The translations under genes and the position numbers were made by a program. The notes below the pieces were generated by a model. It saw only the letters and a program-made list of their open reading frames with translations. It did not search any database and was not told the DNA's origin. Below are positions 16,430-25,224 of a stretch of 64,000 bases of DNA, in pieces. This DNA comes from Bacteroidota bacterium. Lineage in GTDB: Bacteria > Bacteroidota > Bacteroidia > AKYH767-A > OLB10. Location of the stretch: the NCBI GenBank assembly GCA_016709725.1, contig JADJMG010000007.1, positions 310,001 to 374,000 of the forward strand. The letters run 5' to 3'. Numbering within the stretch: the first letter of the stretch is position 1; every line of letters starts with the position of its first letter.

Positions 16430-18574
16430 CTATTGTTCAGCTGGAGCGGTTCTTTCAGGACGATTAGTCATCAAAACCTTACGGGACAAGCGATACTTAC
16501 CAGTTTTCTTATCGATCTCTATTAATTTTACTTGAATGGATTCACCTTCTTTCAAAACTCCATCCATGGAAGCAAGTCTTTCATTTGAAATTTCAGAGAT
16601 ATGAAGGAGACCATCTTTACCAGGCATAAACTCAACGAATGCACCGAAAGTAGTAATGGTTTTCACTTTTCCTTCGTACACTTCACCCACTTCAGGCTCG
16701 GTAACGATTCCACGAATACGCGCTAATGCAGCTTCGATACAAGCTTTATCTGGAGAAGCAATTTCAACATGACCTTCATTATTGATTTCTTCAATGGTGA
16801 TGGTGGTACCCGTCACACGTTGAATTTCTTGAATGATTTTTCCACCAGGTCCGATGATAGCACCAATGTATTCTTTCGCTACACGTAACTTCACAATTCT
16901 TGGAGCATGTGGCTTGTAATCTTCAGCAGGAGTAGAGATGGTTTTATTCATCTCGTCAAGGATATGCAAACGTCCAGCACGAGCTTGATTCAATGCTTGC
17001 ATCAGGATTTCATAAGGAAGTCCATCCACTTTCAAATCCATCTGACAAGCACAAATTCCTTTTGCAGTACCTGTCACTTTGAAATCCATATCGCCCAAGT
17101 GATCTTCATCGCCTAAGATATCGCTCAATACAGCAAAATTTCCTTTACCGTCGGTGATTAATCCCATAGCAATACCAGAGATTGGAGCTGTTGTTTTAAT
17201 ACCAGCATCCATCAAGGATAAACTCGCTGCACATACAGTAGCCATAGAAGAAGAACCATTCGATTCTAAAATATCAGAAACGATACGGATCGTATAAGGA
17301 TTCAAATCTTCAGAAGGCAATACCTGACGAATAGAACGGTGTGCTAAATTTCCGTGTCCTACTTCACGACGACTAGTTCCGCGGTTAGGCTTCACTTCGC
17401 CAGTACTGAATCCAGGGAAATTATAGTGCAACATGAAATTGTTTGATCCTTTTTGCATGGCTTGATCTACCAATTGCTCATCCAACTTAGTTCCTAAAGT
17501 AACAGTAGTTAACGATTGAGTTTCTCCACGCGTAAATACTGCTGATCCATGAGCAGAAGGAAGGTAACCGATTTCGCTCCAAATAGGGCGGATATCGGTC
17601 AAACCACGACCATCTAAACGGATACGTTCTTTTAAAATCATATCACGCATCGCATCAAATTCAACATCGTGGTAATAGGTTTTAGCTAACTTCTCTTTAG
17701 TAGCACGCTCTTCATCAGACATCGTTGCTAAGAAATCATCCAATACCTTTTTGAAAGCAACTTTACGTTCATTCTTATTTGGGTTACATTGGCGTGCTGC
17801 AGCATAAACTGCATCATAACAAGCTTTGTTTACGCGTTCACGTAACTCCTCATCATGTGTTTCATGGCTATAGCTACGTTTAGTAACTCCAACCTTTGCG
17901 ATTAATTCTTCTTGTGACTGACATTGAATCTTAATAGCTTCTTGTGCTACTTTAATTGCTTCTGCCATGTCCTTCTCGTCCACCTCTTTACATTCTCCTT
18001 CTACCATCAAAATATCCTTAGCAGTACCCGCAACGATTAAGTCGATATCGGCTTCTTTTGCTTCGGTGATGCTTGGGTTAACCATGAAAGTTCCGTTGAT
18101 TCTACAAACGCGAACTTCAGAAACGGGACCATTAAATGGAATATCGGAAATGCTCACTGCAGCAGATGCAGCAAGACAAGCAAGACTATCGGGAGAAACT
18201 TCCATATCGGCAGAGATCAATGTCACTGCGATTTGGATATCAGCGTGATAATCGGAAGGGAAAATAGGGCGGAGGGCACGATCGATTAATCGGCAAATTA
18301 GAATTTCTTGTTCTGTAGGACGAGCTTCACGACGGAAGAAAGATCCAGGGATGCGACCTGCGGCAGCAAATTTCTCCTGATAATCAACAGTTAAAGGAAG
18401 GAAATCAACACCATCCTTCGCATCTTGAGACGATACGACAGTGGCGAGTAACATACAATTGCCCTGACGGACAACAACAGAACCGTGTGCTTGCTTGGCA
18501 AGGCGGCCGGTTTCAATAGTAATCTCCCTACCATTGGATAGTGGAGAAGAAACGGTAATAGCTTTTGGTTGCAT
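16430..18574 (-). CDS. pnp: Polyribonucleotide nucleotidyltransferase (PNPase)
   Basis: Phosphorolytic 3'-5' exoribonuclease of RNA turnover; works as a trimer. 714 aa, full length. Order: first RNase PH domain (about 10-140), helical domain, second RNase PH domain with the active-site stretch GDMDFKVTGTAKGI (about 490), KH domain (IGAIIGPGGKIIQEI, about 560-615) and S1 domain (GEVYEGKVKTITTFGAFVEF, about 625-690). rpsO lies upstream on the same strand, the same order as the rpsO-pnp operon of many bacteria; the 214-base gap holds a hairpin that could end or attenuate the rpsO transcript. Confidence 0.98.
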   Translation of the reverse strand: MQPKAITVSSPLSNGREITIETGRLAKQAHGSVVVRQGNCMLLATVVSSQDAKDGVDFLPLTVDYQEKFAAAGRIPGSFFRREARPTEQEILICRLIDRALRPIFPSDYHADIQIAVTLISADMEVSPDSLACLAASAAVSISDIPFNGPVSEVRVCRINGTFMVNPSITEAKEADIDLIVAGTAKDILMVEGECKEVDEKDMAEAIKVAQEAIKIQCQSQEELIAKVGVTKRSYSHETHDEELRERVNKACYDAVYAAARQCNPNKNERKVAFKKVLDDFLATMSDEERATKEKLAKTYYHDVEFDAMRDMILKERIRLDGRGLTDIRPIWSEIGYLPSAHGSAVFTRGETQSLTTVTLGTKLDEQLVDQAMQKGSNNFMLHYNFPGFSTGEVKPNRGTSRREVGHGNLAHRSIRQVLPSEDLNPYTIRIVSDILESNGSSSMATVCAASLSLMDAGIKTTAPISGIAMGLITDGKGNFAVLSDILGDEDHLGDMDFKVTGTAKGICACQMDLKVDGLPYEILMQALNQARAGRLHILDEMNKTISTPAEDYKPHAPRIVKLRVAKEYIGAIIGPGGKIIQEIQRVTGTTITIEEINNEGHVEIASPDKACIEAALARIRGIVTEPEVGEVYEGKVKTITTFGAFVEFMPGKDGLLHISEISNERLASMDGVLKEGESIQVKLIEIDKKTGKYRLSRKVLMTNRPERTAPAEQ

Positions 18575-18734
18575 TTTTTTGACAGCTTTAATTATTTATA
18601 GACATATATAGATCAGTGTATTGACTTCCTTAGATGGATCATAAATAAGGAAGATTTAATTTGAAATCGTGTTTTTTAAGTTGAAAACAACCTGTACAAA
18701 AAGAGGTTCTATTCGTAAAACACGACTCATAAAA

Positions 18735-18768
18735 ATAAAAAAAGGCAATTCGAAGATTGCCTTTTTAT
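18735..18768 (-). terminator. Hairpin between rpsO and pnp
   Basis: AAAGGCAAT and ATTGCCTTT pair across a 6-base loop, flanked by A and T runs. On the minus strand it lies just behind the rpsO stop and looks like a rho-independent terminator or a partial attenuator in front of pnp. Confidence 0.8.
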
Positions 18769-18788
18769 GAGATGCCTGCTCGAGGCTA

Positions 18789-19058
18789 TTACTTACGTAT
18801 ACCGAGTTCTTTGATGATTGCTCTGTAACGATTAATATCTTTTTTGTGAAGGTAGTCCAACAGGCTACGACGCTTTCCAACAAAGTTAATTAAAGAACGC
18901 TCTGTAGAAAAATCCTTTTTAAAGGTTTTTAAATGCTCAGTAAGGTGATTAATACGCTCAGTGAACATAGCAATTTGGGCTTCAGAATTACCCGTATTCG
19001 TTTCACTTTTACCGTGTTTTAGGAAGATTGCTTTCTTCGATTCAGTTGTTAACAGCAT
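18789..19058 (-). CDS. rpsO: 30S ribosomal protein S15
   Basis: Small-subunit ribosomal protein that binds 16S rRNA helices. 89 aa, the normal size. Conserved GNSEAQIAMFTERINHLTEHLK and SLINFVGKRRSLLDYLHKKD are complete. A TATCTTTG box upstream (19093-19100, minus strand) probably drives it. It is followed by a hairpin and then pnp. Confidence 0.98.
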   Translation of the reverse strand: MLLTTESKKAIFLKHGKSETNTGNSEAQIAMFTERINHLTEHLKTFKKDFSTERSLINFVGKRRSLLDYLHKKDINRYRAIIKELGIRK

Positions 19059-19092
19059 GATATTTTTCCGCTTATATACTTTTTAAGGAGGG

Positions 19093-19124
19093 CAAAGATA
19101 AGAAAGCTTATTGGCATCAACAAG
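19093..19124 (-). promoter_or_regulatory. Probable rpsO promoter
   Basis: Minus strand: CTTG (19124-19121), 20 bases, then TATCTTTG (19100-19093). The -7 element is perfect and the -33 element has one mismatch. The predicted leader is about 27 bases. Confidence 0.55.
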
Positions 19125-19275
19125 AGAATTAGCAATGTTTTTAACAATTGCGTGTTTTTTGTTGATAGTTATAATTAGTTGAATAAAAGCTAATTGCAAA
19201 AATAATAAAATTGGTTTAATATCTTAAGATTCATTTGGAAGGTATTTAGAGTGTCTTTACTATTAGAAATTTAAG

Positions 19276-19430
19276 GAATGCCAAATAGTAAAGTCGCCAT
19301 ACTTTGAGATGTTATTGAAATGCCAATCGGTAGAGTCGCCAAACATAATAATGTCAAACGAATGCTAACCGCTAACGTCGCCATTTATGGCGACGTTACA
19401 TGAATCCACTCGTTAACAGAGCCGCCATGC
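19276..19430. repeat. 42-nt tandem repeats, three good copies plus one diverged
   Basis: Copies begin at 19276, 19318 and 19360, exactly 42 bases apart, with the shared pattern RAATGCYAA..G.TAA.GTCGCCA. A fourth at 19402 keeps GAAT and CGCCAT but has 2 extra bases between them. The period is a multiple of three. In the frame of the ATGs the units read MPNSKVAIL, MPIGRVAKH and MLTANVAIY, interrupted by stops. No intact gene is supported. Confidence 0.7.
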
Positions 19431-19542
19431 GTAAAATTGGATTTCATCCAATTTTATCGAAGGCGGGCTTAGAGAGAAGGGAGTATCGCTGTAACCTCGC
19501 CATAAATGGCGAGGTTACAGATAGGTCGCGAGGCTTCGCGAT
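19373..19542. repeat. Cluster of four perfect hairpins (REP-like island)
   Basis: Four stem-loops follow each other: 19373-19398 (11-bp stem, loop TTTA), 19432-19456 (TAAAATTGGAT/ATCCAATTTTA, 3-base loop), 19489-19520 (14-bp stem, loop TAAA) and 19526-19541 (TCGCGA/TCGCGA, loop GGCT). The first and third share the core TCGCCA..TGGCGA and differ by one compensated base pair. Resembles REP/BIME-type repeats; no transposase is present. The rest of the 19059-19600 spacer shows nothing else. Confidence 0.65.
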
Positions 19543-19625
19543 TGGCTATCAAACTAACAACAAATTGTTGCTCCTTCTATAAATTAGTTTATCTACAGAA
19601 TTATCTCTGCGCGTTTCTTTATCTC

Positions 19626-19808
19626 CTAAAATTTCAAAAATTTATACACCGCAACATCGCTCTCCCTCCTAAAAACAGCAAGATAAATTCCCTCTGAGAG
19701 TACATCAAATTCTATTCTGCCTTCCAACGCATTCACAATTTCTCTTTTGATTAACTTGCTTCTGCTGTCGTAAATGGTGACTTCATCTATTTGCTGCTTA
19801 GGAAAAAT
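19626..19808 (-). pseudogene. Orphan T9SS type A C-terminal sorting-domain fragment
   Basis: An open stretch of 60 codons without a start codon, bounded upstream by an in-frame TGA, reads IDEVTIYDSRSKLIKREI ... LSEGIYLAVFRRES ... YKFLKF and ends in TAG at 19626. This is the shape of the last 60 residues of T9SS cargo proteins (Por secretion tail: beta strands, GxY core, short basic end). Nothing codes for a passenger domain; accD ends 20 bases upstream. It appears to be the 3' remnant of a lost secreted-protein gene. Family assignment is by pattern only. Confidence 0.65.
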
Positions 19809-19827
19809 TCAAGCTGAAATTTATAAT

Positions 19828-20673
19828 CTAATTCGCAAAATACTTCAACAAATCAGTAATCTTTTTCTTGAGTTCGGTACGTTTAACAATAAAATCTAAA
19901 AAACCATGTTCGAGGAGAAACTCGGAAGTTTGAAAACCTTTTGGAAGGTCTTTACCGATAGTTTCTTTTACCACCCTTGGACCTGCAAAACCAATTAATG
20001 CCCCCGGCTCAGCGATGTTTAAATCACCCAGCATCGCGAAAGAAGCAGTAACTCCACCTGTAGTGGGATCAGTCACAAAAGAGATGTAGGGAAGTCCGGC
20101 AGCGGAAAGTTGAGTAAGTTTAGCAGAGGTTTTAGCCATTTGCATTAATGAATATGCAGCTTCCATCATGCGAGCACCGCCCGATTTAGAAATAATCATA
20201 AAAGGGGTTTTATGTTTGATTGAATAATCAATGGCACGTGCAATTTTTTCTCCCATTACTGAACCCATCGAACCACCTATGAATTTAAAATCCATACAAG
20301 CAATGGTAAGTGGCATTCCGTTTACTTTTCCGGAGGCGGTACGAATGGCATCCTTTAAACCGGTTTTATTTTGAGTATCTACTAAACGGGAAACGTATTC
20401 TTTGGTATCCACAAATTTTAGCGGATCACCCGAAGACATGTTCGCATTGAATTCTTCAAATTCGTTGTTATCAAAAAGGATGGCGAAGTATTCTTCCGAT
20501 CCAATGCGATCATGATAATCGCACTTAACACAAACCCACATATTCTCTTCGTGTTCTTGAGAGGGAATGATGGATTTACAGGATGGACATTTATGCCAAA
20601 GGCCTTCCGGTGTTTCCTTCTTTTCGTGGGAAGCCGTAGTGATACCTTCTTTAATTCTTTTGAACCAACTCAT
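19828..20673 (-). CDS. accD: Acetyl-CoA carboxylase carboxyltransferase subunit beta
   Basis: Transfers carboxyl from carboxybiotin to acetyl-CoA, the first step of fatty-acid synthesis, together with AccA. 281 aa. The N-terminal zinc ribbon is intact (CPSC at about 29-32 and CVKC at about 48-51), followed by the crotonase-like domain with SGGARMMEAAYSLMQMAKT and ADLFNIAEPGALIGFAGPRV-type motifs. It starts 48 bases after the aldolase gene on the same strand and may be cotranscribed with it. Confidence 0.97.
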   Translation of the reverse strand: MSWFKRIKEGITTASHEKKETPEGLWHKCPSCKSIIPSQEHEENMWVCVKCDYHDRIGSEEYFAILFDNNEFEEFNANMSSGDPLKFVDTKEYVSRLVDTQNKTGLKDAIRTASGKVNGMPLTIACMDFKFIGGSMGSVMGEKIARAIDYSIKHKTPFMIISKSGGARMMEAAYSLMQMAKTSAKLTQLSAAGLPYISFVTDPTTGGVTASFAMLGDLNIAEPGALIGFAGPRVVKETIGKDLPKGFQTSEFLLEHGFLDFIVKRTELKKKITDLLKYFAN

Positions 20674-20721
20674 GAATCGTGTTTTACGAAATTAAGAATT
20701 CGAAAATGAAATTTCCTCTTA

Positions 20722-21780
20722 CTATGCAATCGTTACTTCTTTTGATAAATACACATCTTGAATGGCATTTAACATTTGGATTCCTTCGTTGAAAGGTTTT
20801 TGGAAGGCTTTACGTCCTGAGATGAGTCCGTGGCCACCTGCACGCTTGTTTACTACAGCAGTGGTTACCGCCTCTGACATATCACTTGCGCCTTTACTTT
20901 CTCCACCTGAATTAATCAATCCCATGCGACCCATGTAGCAATTCGCTACTTGGTAACGACATAAATCGATAGGGTGAGAGGTAGTTAATTCATCGTACAC
21001 TTTTTTATGTGTCTTACCGAATTTTACAGCATTGTATCCACCGTTATTGGTTGGTAATTTTTGTTTAATAATATCGGCTTGGATAGTTACTCCTAAGTGA
21101 TTTGCTTGTCCTGTCAAATCAGCAGATGTGCTGTAGTCGACACCATCAACCTTGAATGCATTGTTACGCGTGTAACACCAAAGAATAGTCGCCATTCCTA
21201 ATTCATGTGCGCGTTCAAAGGCTTGTGCTACTTCCACAATTTGTCGAGACGATTCTTCTGATCCGAAATAGATGGTTGCACCCACCGCAGTAGCACCTAA
21301 ATTCCAAGCCTCATCAACGGAGCCAAACATAATTTGATCGAACTTATTTGGATAGGTCAAAAATTCATTGTGATTAATTTTTACAATGAATGGAATTTTA
21401 TGCGCGTATTTACGAGACACGGAAGCCAATACACCATAGGTAGAAGCCACCGCATTGCATCCGCCTTCAATGGCCAATTTCACAATATTTTCTGGATCAA
21501 AAAACATCGGATTGGGAGCAAAAGAAGCACCTGCACTGTGCTCGATACCTTGATCCACTGGAAGGATACTTACATAGCCAGTATTAGCTAATCTACCGTG
21601 ACCATAAATGGCTTGTAAGCTTCTCAAAACCTGATTGGAGCGGTTGCTTTGGATAAATAAACGATCCACAAAATCGCCACCAGGGAGGTGAATATTTTCT
21701 TTAGAGATTGTCTTGCAAGTATGAGTAAGCAGTGATTGTGCGTCGTTTCCGAGGAGTTCAGTGATTTTACTAATGGACAT
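20722..21780 (-). CDS. fbaB: Class I fructose-bisphosphate aldolase (FbaB/DhnA type)
   Basis: Schiff-base aldolase cleaving fructose 1,6-bisphosphate to two triose phosphates; no metal needed. 352 aa, the length of FbaB-type enzymes. Recognisable stretches: YVSILPVDQGIEHSAG, HKIPFIVKINHNE, VGATIYFGSEESSRQI, ATILWCYTRNNAFK and the C-terminal phosphate-binding RAGGHGLISGRKAFQKP. A TAGATTTG box at 21833-21840 (minus strand) is a possible -7 element. Followed by accD. The 250 bases upstream to 22030 hold no gene. Confidence 0.93.
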   Translation of the reverse strand: MSISKITELLGNDAQSLLTHTCKTISKENIHLPGGDFVDRLFIQSNRSNQVLRSLQAIYGHGRLANTGYVSILPVDQGIEHSAGASFAPNPMFFDPENIVKLAIEGGCNAVASTYGVLASVSRKYAHKIPFIVKINHNEFLTYPNKFDQIMFGSVDEAWNLGATAVGATIYFGSEESSRQIVEVAQAFERAHELGMATILWCYTRNNAFKVDGVDYSTSADLTGQANHLGVTIQADIIKQKLPTNNGGYNAVKFGKTHKKVYDELTTSHPIDLCRYQVANCYMGRMGLINSGGESKGASDMSEAVTTAVVNKRAGGHGLISGRKAFQKPFNEGIQMLNAIQDVYLSKEVTIA

Positions 21781-22029
21781 ATTGAATTGTTTTTGAGCGA
21801 ATTATGGCTAATTTACAGTATTTTAAGAAGTACAAATCTAAGCAAAATCGATATATTATGGGATTTTGGTGGTAGGCTTGATTAGAGGTTTGACTTTTTG
21901 ATTTTAAATCCCTTAAGACGACCCGGGGGAGGATGGTATTTAATTTTATTTATTTTTTTTGTAGCGTCTCAGTGACCCTGCTATCCGTGACTGTGTAAAT
22001 ATATCAATTTATTAACATAATCTAATTTC

Positions 22030-22617
22030 CTACGGTATTCTGGCTAACACATCCAACACACTTAAATATGGTTCAAATTCAAATTTATAACCGAAGACTT
22101 GATTGTATTTTTCTAAAACAATATTTTTTTCTTGAATCGATTTTAAAGAATCCAGTTGACGAAAATCTGCATCAACAGATTGTTCATTATAAGTTTCAAC
22201 ACTTCCTTTAAACTTTAATTTCTTCAATAAAAAGAGCATAATTTTTTGATTGAAATCAAGTAGGTGAGTGGGTTGTTCATCATAAATGGCAAACAAATCA
22301 TCTTTGAAATAATTGAAGAATGCAGAAGTATTATATGCAGAAAAAATGGCTCCCTTATGCACTCTGGTCCAAGGTTGCTGGTAACTTATTTTGATGTCTT
22401 TAATTGCTGTTTTTACACCACCCGTATGCTCTACAGGAATGGATAACGATTGCACTCCATTCGCTCCCAAAAGATAGGTTCTGCTTCGTAAGGTTTGCTT
22501 TTGCCAAACTTCATTTTCATCAACATAAATCACATCAGCCTCCATCATCAGAGACAAATATTCACGCAATGGTAAATAATGAGAAGAAATGAGAACGCTT
22601 TTACCCGTTAAAGGCAT
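22030..22617 (-). CDS. WbqC-family protein
   Basis: 195 aa, cytoplasmic by composition. Matches the WbqC-like family: an N-terminal SSHYLPLREYLSLMMEADVIYVDENEVWQKQTLRSR region and SLSIPVEH. WbqC proteins are named after an O-antigen locus but the reaction is not established. The start overlaps the end of lepB by one base, so it is the last gene of the parA-to-wbqC run. The same gene order (dapB-lepB-wbqC) recurs in Bacteroidota. Confidence 0.85.
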   Translation of the reverse strand: MPLTGKSVLISSHYLPLREYLSLMMEADVIYVDENEVWQKQTLRSRTYLLGANGVQSLSIPVEHTGGVKTAIKDIKISYQQPWTRVHKGAIFSAYNTSAFFNYFKDDLFAIYDEQPTHLLDFNQKIMLFLLKKLKFKGSVETYNEQSVDADFRQLDSLKSIQEKNIVLEKYNQVFGYKFEFEPYLSVLDVLARIP

Positions 22618-23711
22618 TAGTCATTGTTGTAATGAATCACATTCATCAATCGACTCCAACGAATTTTAGAGAAGAATGAACCGTTGGTGTCCCAAGACAT
22701 CCAAATAAATACTGCTTTACCAACAATGTGATCTTCGGGAACAAATCCCCAAAAACGAGAGTCGGCAGAGTTATGTCGGTTATCACCCATCATGAAAAAA
22801 TAATCTTGTTGGAATGTATAGCTAGTGGTAACTTTTCCGTCAATTTTATATGTTGTTCCTTCAATTTCTAGTTGATGTCCTTCGTAAGTGGTAATAACAC
22901 GTTTGTAAATATTGATGTTATTCGATGTTAGCGTAATTGTCGCACCTTTTTTAGGAATGTAAATTGGCCCGTAATTGTCCATGTTCCATTTCAACTGAGG
23001 ATCGAACGGATAAATATAATCTTCGTATTGTCCTTGTGGCATCGACATCACTTGTAAGTTGCTTACATTCGGCAATGCTTTTAAATTAGCCGCTGCTTCT
23101 TGAGTTAAGCAATAACGATATTCGCCCAACTGATAGGCAGGACCTCCATCTGTAATATCATTTTTTCTGAGAACGCGATCACTCAATCCACTTCCTGTCG
23201 TTTTAATATCGTACACATACTGACTTTTGCGAGGCTGCATGGCTTTTTTTCCATTGATGTACAATACTCGATCCTTCACTTTTAACGTATCGCCACCAAT
23301 TCCAACACAACGTTTAATGTAATGGGTTTGCTTGTCGATGGGTCGATCATCCTCCATGGGATAATTGAAAACTACGATATCATTATTTTTTACATCCGAA
23401 AACCCAGGCAAACGATAGTAAGGAAGTTTCCACGCTTCAGAATATGATTTACCACCGATAACAGGAATTTCTTGATGCATGAATGGAATAGAGAGTGGAG
23501 TGATGGGAGTTCGCGCTCCATAATTCACTTTACTCACAAATAAGAAATCGCCCACCATCAATGTTTTTTCCATCGATGGTGTAGGGATGGTAAATGCTTC
23601 GATGAAAAAAGTTCGAATAATAGTTGCTGCGATCACAGCAAAAAGAACAGCATCAAACCATTCTCTCGATTTACTTTTTCTACCGCTACTTTGCCAAAAT
23701 TTCCAGTTCAT
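22617..23711 (-). CDS. lepB: Signal peptidase I
   Basis: Inner-membrane protease that removes Sec signal peptides. 364 aa, longer than the E. coli enzyme because of an insertion between the catalytic boxes. A membrane helix at about 20-38 precedes the nucleophile S46 in TPTPSMEKT; the general base is K133 in HYIKRCVGIGGD. The box GDNRHNSADSRFWGFVP lies near the C-terminus. Embedded in the dapB-lepB-wbqC run. Confidence 0.96.
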   Translation of the reverse strand: MNWKFWQSSGRKSKSREWFDAVLFAVIAATIIRTFFIEAFTIPTPSMEKTLMVGDFLFVSKVNYGARTPITPLSIPFMHQEIPVIGGKSYSEAWKLPYYRLPGFSDVKNNDIVVFNYPMEDDRPIDKQTHYIKRCVGIGGDTLKVKDRVLYINGKKAMQPRKSQYVYDIKTTGSGLSDRVLRKNDITDGGPAYQLGEYRYCLTQEAAANLKALPNVSNLQVMSMPQGQYEDYIYPFDPQLKWNMDNYGPIYIPKKGATITLTSNNINIYKRVITTYEGHQLEIEGTTYKIDGKVTTSYTFQQDYFFMMGDNRHNSADSRFWGFVPEDHIVGKAVFIWMSWDTNGSFFSKIRWSRLMNVIHYNND

Positions 23712-23763
23712 ATTTTGTATTTTGTAATTGACGAAATTAAAAAATCAATTGTTTTAATTACAC

Positions 23764-24504
23764 TTATTTCTGCTTTCGTTCTCCGAAGAGTACATCCGCC
23801 ATTCCGAATACTCCAATTTTACCTCTTAACCACTCAGCGGCGAGCACTGCTCCTTGAGCAAATCCATCTCTATTAAACGCTTCGTGTGCTATGCTGATTT
23901 TGTCGATGGGCGATGTCCAAGTAACTTCATGCATTCCAATCACGTCATTTTCTCGAATAGAACGAATGGGTAATACGTTGTTTTCAGGAGTATTGTTTCC
24001 TTCCCTTAGCCCCCAATTTTTATACTGTGGATGGTTTTGTAACACATCCAATGCTAAGGTGACTGCTGTACCGCTGGGCTTATCTAGTTTTCGAGTATGA
24101 TGGGTTTCTTGCATGGAAGGTTGATATTGTGGATGGTCTTTCATCCACGATGCAAGCTGTTTGCTGAGCTCAAACATAATGTTTACTCCCACACTAAAGT
24201 TGGTTGCCGTTAATAAACTTCCCTTTTCCTTCTCAAAACGTGTATAAACTTCAGCGTATTGATCGTGCCAACCTGTTGTGCCTGAAACAACGGGAATGCC
24301 CGCTTCTAAGCACCAGTACAAATTATCAACGACAGCATCAGGCTGAGTAAATTCAATAACAATGTCGACCTTCTTCAAATCATCAATTGAAAAATCAGCA
24401 CGGTTAAGATGGTTGATTTCAAAAACAATTTCATGTCCCGATTGACGAGCGGCGGCGGCGGCAGCCATGCCCATCTTTCCAGTACCGATCATTGCAATTT
24501 TCAT
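23764..24504 (-). CDS. dapB: 4-hydroxy-tetrahydrodipicolinate reductase
   Basis: NAD(P)H-dependent reductase of the diaminopimelate/lysine pathway. 246 aa. The N-terminal nucleotide loop MIGTGKMGMAAAA, the ETHHTRKLDKPSGTA active-site box (His and Lys) and the C-terminal domain DKISIAHEAFNRDGFAQGAV are present. It starts 10 bases after the DUF5683 gene. dapF of the same pathway is at 6.6 kb. Confidence 0.96.
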   Translation of the reverse strand: MKIAMIGTGKMGMAAAAAARQSGHEIVFEINHLNRADFSIDDLKKVDIVIEFTQPDAVVDNLYWCLEAGIPVVSGTTGWHDQYAEVYTRFEKEKGSLLTATNFSVGVNIMFELSKQLASWMKDHPQYQPSMQETHHTRKLDKPSGTAVTLALDVLQNHPQYKNWGLREGNNTPENNVLPIRSIRENDVIGMHEVTWTSPIDKISIAHEAFNRDGFAQGAVLAAEWLRGKIGVFGMADVLFGERKQK

Positions 24505-24513
24505 AACTCTTCT

Positions 24514-25224
24514 TTAGAAATGCAAAGAAAGTGAAAGTCCGGCACTTGATGAATATGGACCCATCTGCATAATTGGATTCACTTGTAAACTGAGGTTATC
24601 ATCCACATTGAAATTAAATAAATGAGCGTCAACATGCGCATCGATAATATTCAATACATACACTAAGGTTAATCCAATAACCGACAAATCACGGTTCCGA
24701 CGATAAAATTCACTTAATGATCTCAGATTATCCTCTGAATAAATTTCAGCATATTCATCTACTGTGGTGGGATCGTTGTCATACCGTTTTAAGAGGGCGC
24801 TGTCAAACTTTTTAAAGTTATCGTGATTGAACTTGATCAAATAACCCATCCCTGCAAAAGCCGCATAAATGATGGGAACTTTCCATGTTTTACGATTATA
24901 AACTTGACCAGCTCCAGGTAAATAGGTCGACAACAACGTAGCTTTTCTCACTGAATGGACTTTTGGCGAATCAACGAATTGCACAGGAGCTTGCGTTTGA
25001 ATGAGGACGCTATCGGTACGGAATGGAATGGTATCGGGCTTCACATCGTCATGTTGAACGAGCGTGGTATCTAAAACGATATTTTTAACCACGGTATCTA
25101 CAGTTGGTGTTTGTGCTTCTGCTAGCAATGACAAAAAAAGAGACGTTACCAATAACAAAACCCCTCTAACAAAGAATGGGAGGGGGAGTGCTATTGTTAA
25201 ATATGCTTTAGAAGTATTAATCAA
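24514..25224 (-). CDS. DUF5683 family protein
   Basis: 236 aa secreted or outer-membrane-associated protein of unknown function that is regularly found behind parB in Bacteroidota. An N-terminal hydrophobic signal (PFFVRGVLLLVTSLFLSLLAEAQ) is followed by a low-complexity stretch and the conserved core KATLLSTYLPGAGQVYNRKTWKVPIIYA. Its start overlaps parB by 8 bases. The codons for PLPFFVRGV derive from a G-rich/C-rich inverted repeat (about 25154-25182) of a kind usually found between genes. Confidence 0.85.
   Translation of the reverse strand: MINTSKAYLTIALPLPFFVRGVLLLVTSLFLSLLAEAQTPTVDTVVKNIVLDTTLVQHDDVKPDTIPFRTDSVLIQTQAPVQFVDSPKVHSVRKATLLSTYLPGAGQVYNRKTWKVPIIYAAFAGMGYLIKFNHDNFKKFDSALLKRYDNDPTTVDEYAEIYSEDNLRSLSEFYRRNRDLSVIGLTLVYVLNIIDAHVDAHLFNFNVDDNLSLQVNPIMQMGPYSSSAGLSLSLHF

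Noticed and set aside
19276..19443. CRISPR array
   Set aside because: The repeats are directly adjacent with diverged ends, there are no uniform spacers, and no cas genes are present.
19400..19582. 60-residue reading frame in the hairpin island
   Set aside because: It runs through three perfect hairpins and a fading tandem repeat; the reading is better explained by the repeats.
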